DNA of 64,000 nt from Myrmaecium sp. VS I D KN 1 (lineage: Eukaryota; Ascomycota; Dothideomycetes; Valsariales; Valsariaceae): assembly GCA_019775845.1 (NCBI GenBank), contig JADQAV010000036.1, positions 248,001-312,000 of the forward strand, in the 5' to 3' direction. Below are positions 11,401-24,428 of the stretch, piece by piece. A program made the position numbers and the translations under genes. Under the pieces are notes generated by a model. The model was given only the letters and a program-made list of their open reading frames with translations. It was not told where the DNA came from and searched no databases. Each line of letters opens with the position of its first letter. Positions within the stretch are counted from its first letter, which is position 1.

Positions 11401-12013
11401 TGCGGGTAGGCTTTGGGGGCGCATGACGTACCTCCATCTTCCAATTCAGGTTTGCTCCTCTTGCACCCTCTGCCTCTGGCAAACCCCTCCATCCATCCAC
11501 ACAGATCTGCCCTCTTGTCGTCCATCAACTCGCCACCCCGCACCTCATCCATCCAGTCCTGCCGTGCAAGAGAAGCAATCCCCCTCCTGGAAAGGATCTT
11601 CGTCTTCTCCTTCGGCACCAAAAGTCGCATCCCGCTACACGTGTGTGAACCGCGCGACTCCAGGTACTCTGCTTTAGGTGCTCAGTCGTTTCCGTGGCTG
11701 TCACTCCTGAACCGTTTGTCTTCCCTTCACAACTCGAACCTCCCCCCCAGACCCCAGGTCTATCTATCTCCTCCGTTCGACGGCACATACATCCGTTTGC
11801 CTTACACCTTCTCCCCTCCTAATAGGCGCATCTTCAGTCCTCGAGGGGTCTGCCGCTCTAGCGAGAAATCTCTATCTCGACTTCATCGACAAAGGCGGCC
11901 ACTAACGCCACACTCTTTCTTCGACTCCGTCCTCCGCATCTCAGCCTTAGCGCAAACAGAACCAGCTTCCTCAGTCCGGTCCCTCATCGTCTCAGCACCC
12001 GCCGTTCTTCACC
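8401..12013. promoter_or_regulatory. 3.6-kb divergent intergenic region between G-alpha and HOG MAP kinase
   Basis: No protein gene can be supported. Reading frames here are short, lack family motifs and do not splice into anything convincing. The stretch next to the G-alpha start and the C/T-rich stretch at about 11440-12013 look like 5' leaders. The middle part (about 9100-10700) has near-neutral composition and could hold regulatory DNA or a non-coding transcript; a TATATAAA word occurs near 9577. This is the longest gene-free stretch in the window. Confidence 0.55.
11423..11430 (+). promoter_or_regulatory. candidate CRE/Atf (M26-type) site ATGACGTA upstream of HOG kinase
   Basis: ATGACGTA lies about 590 bp before the kinase start codon. 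ATGACGT is the known half-site of Atf1/AtfA bZIP factors, which act downstream of Hog1-type kinases. A single short word can occur by chance, so this is a candidate only. Confidence 0.3.
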
Positions 12014-13501
<1,488 letters not shown>

Positions 13502-14029
13502 GCTCTGTACGGTAATGCAGCCCATCCGCGAGTCTTGCATTTCATCCGGTCGTGATTTCGGGATCTTTCGGGATTTCATTAGATTGTGTTTGCTGTTCGA
13601 TCATCGGCGTCTGCTGAGTTGTCTATTGATTCTGTTGTAAACAGCTAGAGACACCATTGGATTGCGCTCTGTGGGCTGTAAACGGTAACGGAAAGGAAAG
13701 CAATCACTGGGTTGAGATGGTGTCCAAGGCCTTTTATACGTACATTGCCTACTGATAATCTCGGCACCTATTCCACTTCTGCGCTTCGGGAACTCTTGCC
13801 AACGAGAACAATTACGTGACACGTGAATTATCGTTGCCTTAAGGCTCTAAACTTCGATGCCTTGCATCCCGGCGATCGGACAGGAGGCCATAGCGTCACT
13901 TCAGCCCTACCTAGGTGGGATCTGGCAACCATGCATCTCCATGCAGACGCCTGAAGCTCGTCGAGGTCTCGTCTTTCGAAAGATGTGCTCACAAAGCGCT
14001 CCGTTGAATCCGTAGTTTTGACTCGCACC
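13502..14029. other. intergenic, HOG kinase 3' flank and avl9 promoter
   Basis: About 530 bp between two co-oriented genes. It holds the kinase 3' flank and the upstream region of avl9. No other feature is recognised. Confidence 0.5.
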
Positions 14030-16715
14030 ATGGCCACTTTCAGTCCCATTGTGTGCATCGTCGATTTTCACCACGCCAGGTCCGCACAATCTTCCCTATA
14101 ACACCAGCATCCCTACATAAAAGGGGTGAAGGTCTCGTCTAACTCTTGGTTTCTACAGAGGTCCCGAGATCGAGACATGGCTAGGCGTGGAGGATGGCTC
14201 TGACCCGGCGTCCGAGAACGAATGGCCGCTCCTACCTTTCATGGCCCTCGCCGACGGAGCTCATGCGTACGCTACCTACTCCTGAGCCAGCTTCCGCGGA
14301 CATTGCCCACTGACCGGACCCCCCCCCCCCCCCCTCAGTGCCACGGAAGACTTCTCGTACTTCACTCTGCGGCGGGAAGCTACCGCGCAGAAGCCGGCCA
14401 CCTCGCTCTTCGGAATTGCGTGCACCCGTCAACTCGACGCCAATCAGCTCGTGAACCGCCCCGCCGACGTTACTCGATCGACCGTTCAGAAGGCCGTCGT
14501 GGTCATTGCAAACAGCCCACATTACTTTGGACAGTTGCGGGAGAAGCTGAGCGTGGTGACGAACGCGTGGTTCGCGCAGAAGTAGGGATATACGAGCGAC
14601 GCTGTTGGCTGGACTGTCTGCTGATACTTCATCAGGGATTTTACGGATCTTGAGATACTCCACGTAAGCTTGCAGAATTGTGACATGGGGGTCCGAGGAA
14701 AGCTAATGGAGTGGCATAGCGGTTCCAGGAGAGCTTGGCTAGGAATTTCCGGGAGCAGGATGAAGAACGAGACCAATACTTCGGTAGGGATTGTTCCTGC
14801 CTAGAACGCCTGCATTCACTGACTCTCGGAAGGTCTGTCTCTTCGTGAGCTCATCCATGAGTTCAAGCACCAGACCTTGGTGCTCTTGAAGTGTTGTTTG
14901 CTTCAACCAAAAGTGAGTCCGATTGCTGTGTCTGGCTGCTCATTCCATCCTAACCGGCTTCAGATGTTGTTTTTCGGGTCGCATTGCGAGCGCTTGTGCA
15001 TGATGCAGTTTTCTTTGATTTCTTTGATACCCGGGCTCCTGCGCCATCTCCAGGATTGTGCGGACCCACAGCTTGATTCATATGAGGAGACGCTGGTCAT
15101 GCCCACGTCTTTGAGGACGAGTGAACGGGCTTCACGTAAGCAAGTTGGCTGAAAGTGTTTATAACCGGAGGTACTGACTGATATACCAGTGCTTGCGTAT
15201 ATGGGCTTGCCCTTACAAATATTCGGAAAGGTTAGTATGGACGGTGGAATTTGACCTTGGATTTCCGCTCACATTCGCCCCAGGGTAGCTTCCTTTGGCC
15301 ATATATGCCTTTGCAGAATGTGGAATTCCTAGTGGATCCCAACACCAAGTCTTACATCGTCGGCTCGACAAATTCGCTGCTTTTACAGCAGAAAGACCGA
15401 TACTGCGATATTCTTATTAATGTATGCTTTTCGTATATCCCGAACGTCACAAGAGTGTGTCTATCTCTACTACGCATCTGGCCCACTGACACAAGGCACT
15501 CAAGCTTGATGAGCGATCCATCAATATATCCTCCCCGTCTCTACGCTCTGCCCTCGCCTTATCAACCCCCGACCGTCGCTGGATCGACTTCCTTACCCAG
15601 GCCGTGAATGATACCTGGGACGAAGGTGAGCATGGGTATTTGTCCATAAGAAAGAAAATTCGGGCTGATTATCACAGCGAATCCAAGCCGGCCGAAGACT
15701 ATGGGATATGCAGGAAGCGAGGAGTTCATTCGTTTGCAATTCGAAGAATATATACTGGCCTTGCTCTCGGCGGTCAAGTACAAGCAGTTCCTCGAAGCGA
15801 ACAAGGACAACCCGAACGCTCTTTTGACTGATGTCGGTAAGTACTTTGCGGGTTTGGATGTGGCGATGCGGTTCGTGGCTAACTTGTATCAGAGGGCGAT
15901 CCCTCCGAAGAATTTGGTTCGGACTTCATAGAGGCTTGGATGAAGACTGACAACTTTCGCATCTTCAACAAATTCACTGGTATGGATAAAAAGGCCTGTT
16001 AACCCTCTTGTGCTTTTACTGATTCGCGATAGACTCGCATCTCTTCGACATCGTCGATCCCAAACATCCCTGCTCCGGTGGATTGTCGATTGAAGATGTT
16101 CAGCGCCGGCTAGCTCTGTAAGGCTCCGCACTGAGTGGTGTCGCCTGTTATGTCGACTGACTTCCTCATAGACAAGTGACGGAGCTCCATTTAGACGAGC
16201 GACTTCAGGCAAGCCGCGAGGCTTTGTCTAAGAACATCGCCAACGGCCAGCGAAAAGTATCCTCCGCGCTGAACAACGTGTGGGCCGACATCGAAAGGAT
16301 GAGAGAAGCGCAACGCAGGAAGCACGAAGAGCAAAAAGCAGCACAAGCAGCACAAGCAGCGGCAGCTGCATCGGAAACACCCCCATCTCCAACCGACAAG
16401 ACAGCAAGTTCACAGGCATCCACGCACACTGCTGGCTCCCGCGCCAGCGCCTATCTTTCCTCGTGGAGCGCTTGGGCAGCGGAAAAACGGAAGCAGGGAT
16501 GGGGCAACCGGTCCGCCAGCAACAGCACCACGAACACACCCGTGTCGTCCCCACCGCCGACTGGTGATCAGAAGTTCGCATTTGGCTCGCCGAAGACATC
16601 GATTGACTCGACGGCATCTTCGACGCACGAACGGACGAGCGCCGAAACGGAACGCGAACCGGAAGTCCTGTTTGACGCGAAGGATCATGAGGCGGTTGGC
16701 GTGGAGGCAAAATAG
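14030..16715 (+). CDS. avl9: Avl9-family late secretory pathway protein (DENN-like domain)
   Basis: Avl9 acts in exocytic traffic from Golgi/endosomes to the plasma membrane; its fold belongs to the longin/DENN group. The match rests on remembered blocks: IVCIVDFHHARGPE, PLLPFMALADGAHA, FSYFTLRR, FGIACTRQL, LREKLSVVTNAWFAQKDF, ELIHEFKHQTLVLLK, MLFFGSHCERLCMMQFSLIS, LLAYMGLPLQIFGKGS and KSYIVGSTNSLLLQQKDR. Fourteen exons, all phase-consistent, give 639 residues: 14030-14079, 14159-14266, 14339-14581, 14636-14663, 14720-14783, 14833-14912, 14964-15135, 15190-15230, 15284-15421, 15505-15625, 15678-15836, 15893-15979, 16033-16117, 16172-16715. After the conserved region comes an Ala/Gln/Glu helix (around residues 505-535), then a Ser/Thr-rich disordered tail. 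The acceptor of intron 9 (at 15504) was chosen to keep NLDERSI in frame. The upstream frame stays open, so the start is the conserved ATG. Confidence 0.88.
14318..14334 (+). repeat. C17 run forming the polypyrimidine tract of avl9 intron 2
   Basis: 17 consecutive C sit directly before TCAG, the 3' splice site of the second intron (14267-14338). Confidence 0.85.
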
Positions 16716-17192
16716 ACGGTTGTGGAGCATCATCGTTTCAGGATATGATGTTGGATTTCGGCGCTTGACAGACTCTGTCATTTCCATCTCACCTTTTTGG
16801 AAAGCACGGTTTATTTCGCTGCTGGGTGCATGTGTTAAGCATATTGCATAGAGAAGGGATCTTGCGCACTTAGCATGCGTCATGGCGTAGTATTCACCGC
16901 CGCCTAAATGATTGTTCGTTTTTGACTTGTTTTTATGATGCATAGTTTCTTCTCATCTCTGAAAAATGGAATGCATACGCATATGATTATTTCGTTACAT
17001 GGTTTCAAAGAAAGGAAACAAACCGTCCCACCCAACCCAACTGAAAAGGTATCTCGAAAAACAAAAGCAGACCCCATCCAAGCGCAAAACATATACGACA
17101 CGATCAATCAAATCCTAATGAAAATCTCCCAACCAGCACAAAGAAACGCCGTTTTCTCCGTTCGCGCCCGTCCCCAACCGCCCCGACAGGAA
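16716..17192. other. convergent 3' spacer between avl9 and spc24
   Basis: About 480 bp between two stop codons, with moderately A/T-rich 3' flanks from both sides. No gene is seen. Confidence 0.5.
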
Positions 17193-17961
17193 TTACAGCG
17201 TCTGCCAGAAGTAGTTGGCGTAGAACTGGCGGGAAAACTTGCCGTCGATGTTGACGACGTGGACGTCGCCCTTGTCGCGGTTGCGGATGACGGCCTTGTT
17301 GTAGGCGCCGGTGGCCGGGTCGGCTTCGACGTCGATGCCGAGGGAGCGGTAGAGCTTGAGTTTGAGGCTGTTGATGTTTACGCGGTTAGTTATCCAGGGA
17401 TTCTTCTTTTCGATATCTCGCATATGTTGTGTGCGGGAAGAAAGAAAAGGGCACATACAGCACTTCGTCCTCATTCGGAGGCCGAGAGGAGGCGCCGCCA
17501 GGGCCTTCCCCATCCACGCCCATGACCTCGAGCTCGTCGAGGACGGCCTTGAGGCGGTCGAGCTCGCCGGCGAGGCGCTCGCCCTCGATCTCGGCGTCGC
17601 TGGCCGCCTTCGCGATCTTGAACTTCTCCGTGTCCAGCCGGAGGATCTCGGCGGCGTGGCTGGTCGGGTTGTGGGCGGCGACGGTGAGGGCGTGCTGGGA
17701 CTGCAGGGTCTGCTGCTCCCGCGCGAGCCGGCCGAGCTTCTCCTGGTCCTGCGCGAGCTGCTGGTTGCGGAACTGGGAGAGGGCGGAGAGGGAGGAGTGG
17801 ATGCGGGAGATGGAGGACCGGTCCGGCGCGATGTTGAAGTTGGCGGCGCAGGAGGAGATGAGCTGTGGGAGGGGGGGTGGTGAGTGAGTGGGATTTCATG
17901 AGGGGCGCATCTGTATCGCAAGGGGCGGACGTACGGCGGCGGGGTCTTCGTCGAGAAGCAT
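17193..17961 (-). CDS. spc24: kinetochore protein Spc24 (Ndc80 complex)
   Basis: Subunit of the Ndc80 complex; with Spc25 its globular C-terminus ties the microtubule-binding arm to the inner kinetochore. Three exons (17961-17935, 17862-17459, 17367-17193) give 201 residues, the usual length. The middle is a long heptad-like helix (around residues 30-125) rich in Gln, Leu, Glu and Lys, as expected of the coiled-coil shaft. The C-terminus carries the family's diagnostic block: [20 protein letters not shown], then [19 protein letters not shown] and [14 protein letters not shown] at the stop. Exon 1 codes only nine residues (MLLDEDPAA), and its 72-bp intron has clean GTACGT...ACAG ends. The gene is divergent from fis1 with 453 bp between start codons. 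Confidence 0.93.
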
Positions 17962-18414
17962 TTTGGTGGAGGTGGAAAGTATTTGATGTTCGCAGGAGTT
18001 CTTCTAGTTGTGCGGTAGCGAATGTAGAAATTGTATGCGGCGCGCAGCAGACGTCTCTGTGTTGGTCGTTATTTGGTGATCGTGGAGTTGGACCCGGATG
18101 ATGTTTTTGGTGTTGTGTTTTCCCCGGGGAAGCTTGGACAGCCGTCGTACCCGGCAACCACTTTCCCGCCGCCGGCGGACGTCAGCGGAGCCCAAAGCGT
18201 GGCCTGCAGGTGGCATGCGCGGGCGCGCCGTTGCAGGTGCGAGACATTGTCCACCAACCACCACCCGCACTTTCCGACCAACGTACCCTCACCTTTGTGT
18301 CTTCCGTGGATTACCGCAAGGAATACTCCATAGCATCGGCCCTCGAAGAGTAATACTCGGATTCTGCTCAGACCTCGAAACATCAGCACCGCTTGCACGG
18401 ACGGATACTCCACG
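17962..18414. promoter_or_regulatory. bidirectional promoter region spc24 / fis1
   Basis: 453 bp between two divergent start codons must hold both promoters. No clear TATA box or named factor site is recognised. A GC-rich stretch with several GCAGG/GCGCG words lies at about 18165-18245. Confidence 0.5.
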
Positions 18415-19075
<661 letters not shown>

Positions 19076-20183
19076 AGTGAGTGCTCCAAGTAGGGCGCTA
19101 CGAGCGAGGATATATGTACATGGTCACGCTCCTAGGGGAGGGAGCTTTCGTCGGCGTTTTTTTGGGTTTCTTTCTGAGTTGAGGGTGGGCGTATTTGAAT
19201 ACATGTAGCATCATCCCTCAGCACGCTGTCAAGGCGCCAGAATTTTCACCATAGACAGCGGTAGCAGTTTTACCTCCATCACCTCCCGGGATCATTGAGG
19301 TTTACATGTAATCCTTGAAAGTCTATTTGACCCGAGACAACCCCAACAATTTGATCACAGGACTTTGTTGTGCTGTCCGGAGCTGAGGCGTTATGGTAAG
19401 GCAGTCTTTACCGTAGTCCTTGATCTTTTGGTCGTGTTTGACTATCTTAAAGAACTTGCTTTCTTCTTCATGCATGGATTCGTGCTAACAGGGCTTTAAG
19501 CACCGAACTACCTGCCTGAGGGGCGAAACAGATGGAAAGGAAAAGAACGGCAAAAGACAGCAGGCACATGTTGAACAAAGCCGGACAAGACACATATAAT
19601 TCAGCCCCATATGATGCTCAAAGGTAAAGTCATGATTAACACCACTTATGCCAAAAGAAAAGCGCGGTAGGGGTTGTCTTCATCGTTGTGGTAAGAGCCT
19701 CTACCTTTGGTGATTATAAGGCTGCAGGCCGGCGCTACCTTCGGCTACGCTGCCGATTCAAGTCTTCGGCCTGTGACGTTAATTGCCCGGCGGTCACTCT
19801 ATCGCGTAGCTTTTTGCCAACTCCGCAACCCCGAACAACCAACCTACCGATCCTCGTCTCCTGCACCTACTCCTATACCTAACACCTCTTGTGCACCTAC
19901 CTTTGCTCTTCTACCTTCTTTTACTCCTTCACACGCAAAAGAAAGAAGTCCCTCGCCACTGCCAGCCAACTCCTCTCCCCACCGGTCACTCGCATCCAAC
20001 TCATGACAGGCTGACGTTCAGCTGCTCTTTCACCGCTTGCCAGTACACTACATTACATACGCCACTCATACCTCGCGAACTTAAACAGGGCTTTCGGACT
20101 GGGCGCACAGCCAAACGGGCTGCGGTTGCTTATATCTGCCCCTCCGCTCTACCTACCTTCCTACATCCCCATCACCGCCAACG
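19076..20183. other. intergenic, fis1 3' flank and RING gene leader
   Basis: 1.1 kb between co-oriented genes. The last 300 bp or so before the RING start are C/T-rich with TACCTAC/CCTAC words, as in a fungal 5' leader. No additional gene is seen. A tRNA-like GATTCAAGTC word near 19755 has no matching acceptor stem. Confidence 0.5.
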
Positions 20184-22349
20184 ATGTCAGACCAGAATCG
20201 AGCGCAAGGCCAGCAGCAGGGCCGCAGGGACATGGTTTTCTGCCACGAGTGCGAAGACGAGTGGTACCGGGACGAGCACGGCTTGACATGTCCTGAATGC
20301 GGGTCGGATTTCACGGAAATTGTACGTCAACCCGGTCGGACGCGGGCAAGAACAAGGGTCATCGCTCTGCGAACGATGATCTCTTTGTAGGGGGCATATG
20401 CTGACAACCGTGGTTACAGATCGAGGAAGAGCATGACCCCCGAGTCGAGATGGTGCAAGAAGAACCGATGCCACCGTTGCCTTTCTTCCCGCTATTGCAC
20501 CATAATCCCTTCATGGCCCCGGAGGAGCCGCAAGGAGGAGAGAGAAATGGCGGCATCCAGCTCAGGCAGACGGGCCCTGGGGCCTTTACGATATCAGGGA
20601 CCATGGTCCAGAATTTGACCCCTCGCGCCGGCGAGACGGGGCAGAACCGCCAGGATAGACCCCCGGTCACGCCGATGGGCCAGAACTTCCTCACCATGCT
20701 GCAGAACATTGTCGGGGCTGCTGCGCCTAACCAGGGCCCAACACCGGCGGAGGCTCACTCCCCCCAAGGCACTGCTACAGGCGAGAGGCGCGAGTCCGAC
20801 TCGCAGAACCAAGAGCGAAACGGCCAAGGTGGAACTCGCTTTACTCATCACGCAACGTTCCGGTATGGGCCCAGAGATGCCAACGGGCCACAACCGCAGG
20901 TACAGCCTGTTGATGAACTACAAGCGTAAGTTCTGACCGTCGCAATGTCCTTTGACCATCTTATTAATTCTTTCTAGCATCATCACCGGTCTGCTGGGCA
21001 ACCTTGCTCAGCCTGTCCCTGGAGGTCCCCCCGGGTTCCAGACACGTAATGAGGGACAAGGCAACGTCCCTGGAGGGGCTCCGAATCCCTTCCATCCGCT
21101 AGGGGCACTCTTTACCACCATTATCAACCCGGGAATGGCGCAGCAGGGCGATTTCGTGTACACCCAAGAGGCTCTTGATCGCGTCATCTCTCAGCTGATG
21201 GAGCAGAATGCGAGTGGCAACGCGCCTCCACCAGCGCCGGAGGATGCTATTAAATCGCTACCGAAGAAGAAGGTGGTTGCGGAGATGTTGGGAAGTGACG
21301 GGAAGGCGGATTGCAGCATCTGCATGGACGAAGTCAACATTGGTGAAGATGTCACTGAACTCCCATGTCATCATTGGTTCCACGAACAGTGCATCACGGC
21401 CTGGCTGAAGGAACACAACACTTGCCCGCACTGCCGCAAAGGGATCACGCCTGACCAGAATCAGCAGTCCCAGAGTCAAGGCGGGAATGCGGGTGGCGCT
21501 AGCGGCGGCGGAAGTGGTACAACAAGCAGCGGTGACGCCTCAAGAGGCGGTGCAGCCGGAAATTCCGCCCGAGGACAATCTGAGGAGGGACACTCCCACA
21601 GCGACATTCCAGGTCCCATTCCCGGAGCCTTCGCTACCGGCGCTGGCACTTCCGCCGATCCTTTCGTTATCCATGATTGCGAGGACTCAGAGGACCACAA
21701 TCAAAACGAGGGCGGAGGCGGCGGGCTCGGGGACAGGATATGGGGATTATTTGCGCGGTAAATACCACATCCACGAACATATCAAATCAAGTCCCCCACA
21801 TGCTCGCAATGTCTTTACTCACCTGTTCTCTGCTTCTTCTTTTTTACTAGCGACGGCCACCGAGGCGCTCCTGATTCGCCTCGACGACCGTCGGTCCGAG
21901 ACATATTCGCCGAGCCTTCGGCTGCCGGTTCACTCGTCCACGTTCTCAGTCCGCTTCACCGTCGATCACCGCGGACTGCCGAACGACGGCACAGCGCGTT
22001 CCGGTCTCTCCATGCGCCTTCGCTGCGGAGGAGGAGCAGATCCGAAACGCTTCCCCAGGCTTCCATCACTCGCGCGACGGATCTCCCGGACCTTGACACG
22101 TCGTTCTCCACGCCCACCGGTGCTCGCACCCCCATCGCGGGATACCTGCCGTCTTCCTTGGACACGCCTCCTTTCTCCGCGTCTCCGATGTCAACCCCGG
22201 GCATCCTCCGCCATCCCACCACGGCCTCGCGTCCGCGCCGCTCCCGCAACCGGTCCCATCCGACGGTGCGGTTTCGGATGGGCTCTGAGATTGGCTCTAG
22301 CGCGGCCTTTTCTTCCGCGGATGAACGGGACACGCGGAGTGAAGCGTGA
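20184..22349 (+). CDS. zinc-ribbon plus RING-H2 E3 ubiquitin ligase (RNF115/RNF126-like)
   Basis: Likely E3 ubiquitin ligase. An N-terminal zinc ribbon (C20-H-E-C23 ... C36-P-E-C39), found in RNF115/RNF126-type ligases, precedes a long disordered region and a RING-H2 finger with ligands C327, C330, C345, H347, H350, C353, C364 and C367. Exons 1-3 are 20184-20321, 20420-20925 and 20978 onward. Without further splicing the frame ends at 21761 (475 residues). A fourth exon is well supported: donor GTAAAT at 21758, pyrimidine-rich acceptor ending at 21850, and an open frame with protein-like composition to a TGA at 22349, giving 640 residues. I prefer the long form but both may exist. The added tail is Arg/Ser/Pro-rich (SPRRPSVRDIFAEPSAAGS, TPIAGYLPSSLDTPPF). 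The Gly/Ser linker after the RING looks disordered. Confidence 0.82.
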
Positions 22350-23228
22350 ATGACGCGGCGGATGTCATGTGGCGGTGGATAATCCGGCGGGGAGAGGGGG
22401 TTTCCTTTGTACCTAGTTTGTTGGCTGCAACGGGGGACTTCATTCTTCACGTTCATATTACTCGCTTCTATCTCTTGTTTCGTTTCTACTTCTGAGAATG
22501 GGGGATGGGGGGGAGTCGGGTCATTGGTATTGTGCTTTATGCTGCTATGGCGTTTACAACGGATCTTCGTCTTCCCCCTTTTCTTTTTGCCCCCTCGGAC
22601 ACCTTGTACCTTACTTTGTACCGTGTCCATCGTCGGTGTCTTTAGCGGGCTGAGAGCGAGTACCGTGCATTTTCTCTCTCTCTTTCTTTTCCCGCTTCGG
22701 GTCATGCTATGTCACTTTCTCTCGCTTTTCCTTCCTTTTTTCTTCGTCTCCTTCACCCCTATTCCACCCACGACGCTATCCTCTCCTCTCCTACTCCTAT
22801 TCCTACTCCGACGACTGACGGGTAGCTGGGTGAGCGAGCAAGAAATGCGTACTTGGGATTGGTGGGACGGATGTCACGGACGGTGTTGCGGATGAAGGGG
22901 GGAAGTGGGGTTCTACTGATGTTTGGAGTGGTGTGGAGAAGCATGCTTTATGAAATAGAATGGAAAGGCTGAATTTTTGTTTCTTCTCACTGTCGCTCTG
23001 GAAGTCACTCAATCTACCTCCGTAAATCCCATGTGCTCAAGACCCAGAGCAAGCGTACCGGCTGCTTCGTTTCTGTCAATTCCCCCCTCATTCCTTTCAA
23101 ATCTCACTCACTCCCTTCTCATCCTCATCGCCCACCGCGCCGCAAACATAGCCTACCCCATTCCTGTCCCTTCCCTTCCCCCAAAGCCCAAATTCAACCC
23201 CCTACCCTCTCCCTCGCCCTCACCACCC
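22350..23228. other. convergent 3' spacer, C/T-rich
   Basis: About 880 bp between the RING gene and the minus-strand hypothetical gene. Strongly pyrimidine-rich on the plus strand around 22560-22810 and 23060-23228. No gene is supportable. Confidence 0.5.
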
Positions 23229-24428
23229 TCACCCTCCCCATCTCCTCCCTACACCTCCTCCACCTCCCCTCCTCCCCCCTCCCCACACCCACCGCTGCCG
23301 CCTTCCCCCACCAATATGGTCAAAAACATCGTCGTCATCGTCGTCGTCGTCGTAGATGTCGACGTCGGATACAACGGTAGTTTCGGTATCCGTGAAGCTG
23401 TCAGTGGTGGTGGCGGCAGAGCTGCAGCAGCAGCAGCCCGCGTCGTCGTCTGAGCAGTAGGAGCATGTGTCATCGTCGTCGTACCAGGGCGGGCCGTGGG
23501 GTCGTGGGGCACGAGCACGAGGATGAGCACGGGGGCGAGGGCGAGGGGGGTGGAAGGGGTTGTATTCGTCATCGTTATCGTCGTCGAGGAGGTTGAGGGG
23601 GTTGAGGGGGACGCGGTGGGGTCTGTGGGGTTTGTAGTGGCGGTGGTGATTGGGGAAGGTTGGATCGGGATCGAGGTCGAGGTCGAGGTCGAGATTTAGA
23701 CCTCCTGGTGGTGGTGCTGCCCCTGGTGGTGGTGGAGGGGGGCAGGGGTTGTTGGGTCGTCGGTGGGGATGAGGATGAGGATGAGGATGGGGTTCTCTCG
23801 GGGGTTCGTTGTTGGTTGGAGCGGTATTGGAACTGCTGCTGTTCTTGATGTTGTTGTGGAAGGTGTAGTGCAAGTTGGGTGGAGGGGGCTGTGAGGGTTG
23901 GTCGGTTGGAGGGGTGGGGTTGAGAGGAGTGGAGTAAGGGTAGGTGTAGGGGTATGGATTTGCGTATGCTGGGTCGGTGGTGGGTTGGGGAGGGTATGTA
24001 GTGCTTGGATTGGGTTCGGGGGGTTGGTTTCCGCTTCCTTCGTTTGTGGGATAGGGGATGTTGTTTGGATTGGAGGGGTAGTTGTATGTCGGCGGGGCGT
24101 AGGCGTAGTTTGGTCCGTAAGCGGCGGGATAAGCGTTGTTATTGTTGTAGTAATAGCCGTATGGATGGTAGGCGTAGTTCATGTTACTTGCGACGTCGAT
24201 GGTAGTGGCGGCGAGGTATGGGTTGGTGGCGGTGGGCTTCTTGAAGCCGTTGCGGAGGTCCTCTTGGTTCCACTCCCCGGAGCGGAAGCCGGGGTGTGAA
24301 GGGTTGAGGAGAGCGATACCGGCGCGGAGGGGCCCGGGGGGAACGTAGGGTGCCAGAGGGTTTTTGCGGTTGTAGGTGAGGTGGGGATGAGCTGCGGCGG
24401 CGGGGTTGAAGGGGTAAGGGAGCATCAT
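23229..24428 (-). CDS. hypothetical low-complexity protein (Pro/Asn/Tyr/His/Asp-rich)
   Basis: Not recognised. A single open frame of 399 residues starts MMLPYPFNPAAAAHPHLTYN. The first 75 residues or so look like ordinary protein (NPLAPYVPPGPLRAGIALL, GFRSGEWNQEDLRNGFKK). Then come an Asn/Tyr/Pro-rich region (NYAYHPYGYYYNNNN), a His-Pro run (HPHPHPHPHRR), a proline run, an LDLDLDLDPDP repeat, a Cys/Asp patch (CSYCSDDDAGCCCC), an Asp run (about 9 D) and a Gly/Arg/Trp end. No signal peptide or membrane segment is seen. The length and the conserved-looking N-terminus argue for a real gene. The last 40 residues or so lie over a simple C/T-rich tract, so the true 3' end may differ through splicing. 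The function is unknown. Confidence 0.5.
   Translation of the reverse strand: MMLPYPFNPAAAAHPHLTYNRKNPLAPYVPPGPLRAGIALLNPSHPGFRSGEWNQEDLRNGFKKPTATNPYLAATTIDVASNMNYAYHPYGYYYNNNNAYPAAYGPNYAYAPPTYNYPSNPNNIPYPTNEGSGNQPPEPNPSTTYPPQPTTDPAYANPYPYTYPYSTPLNPTPPTDQPSQPPPPNLHYTFHNNIKNSSSSNTAPTNNEPPREPHPHPHPHPHRRPNNPCPPPPPPGAAPPPGGLNLDLDLDLDPDPTFPNHHRHYKPHRPHRVPLNPLNLLDDDNDDEYNPFHPPRPRPRAHPRARAPRPHGPPWYDDDDTCSYCSDDDAGCCCCSSAATTTDSFTDTETTVVSDVDIYDDDDDDDDVFDHIGGGRRQRWVWGGGRRGGGGGVGRRWGG

Noticed and set aside
19690-19775. Possible tRNA (GATTCAAGTC word in a T-loop-like context)
   Set aside because: No acceptor stem pairing, no A box and no clover-leaf could be drawn.
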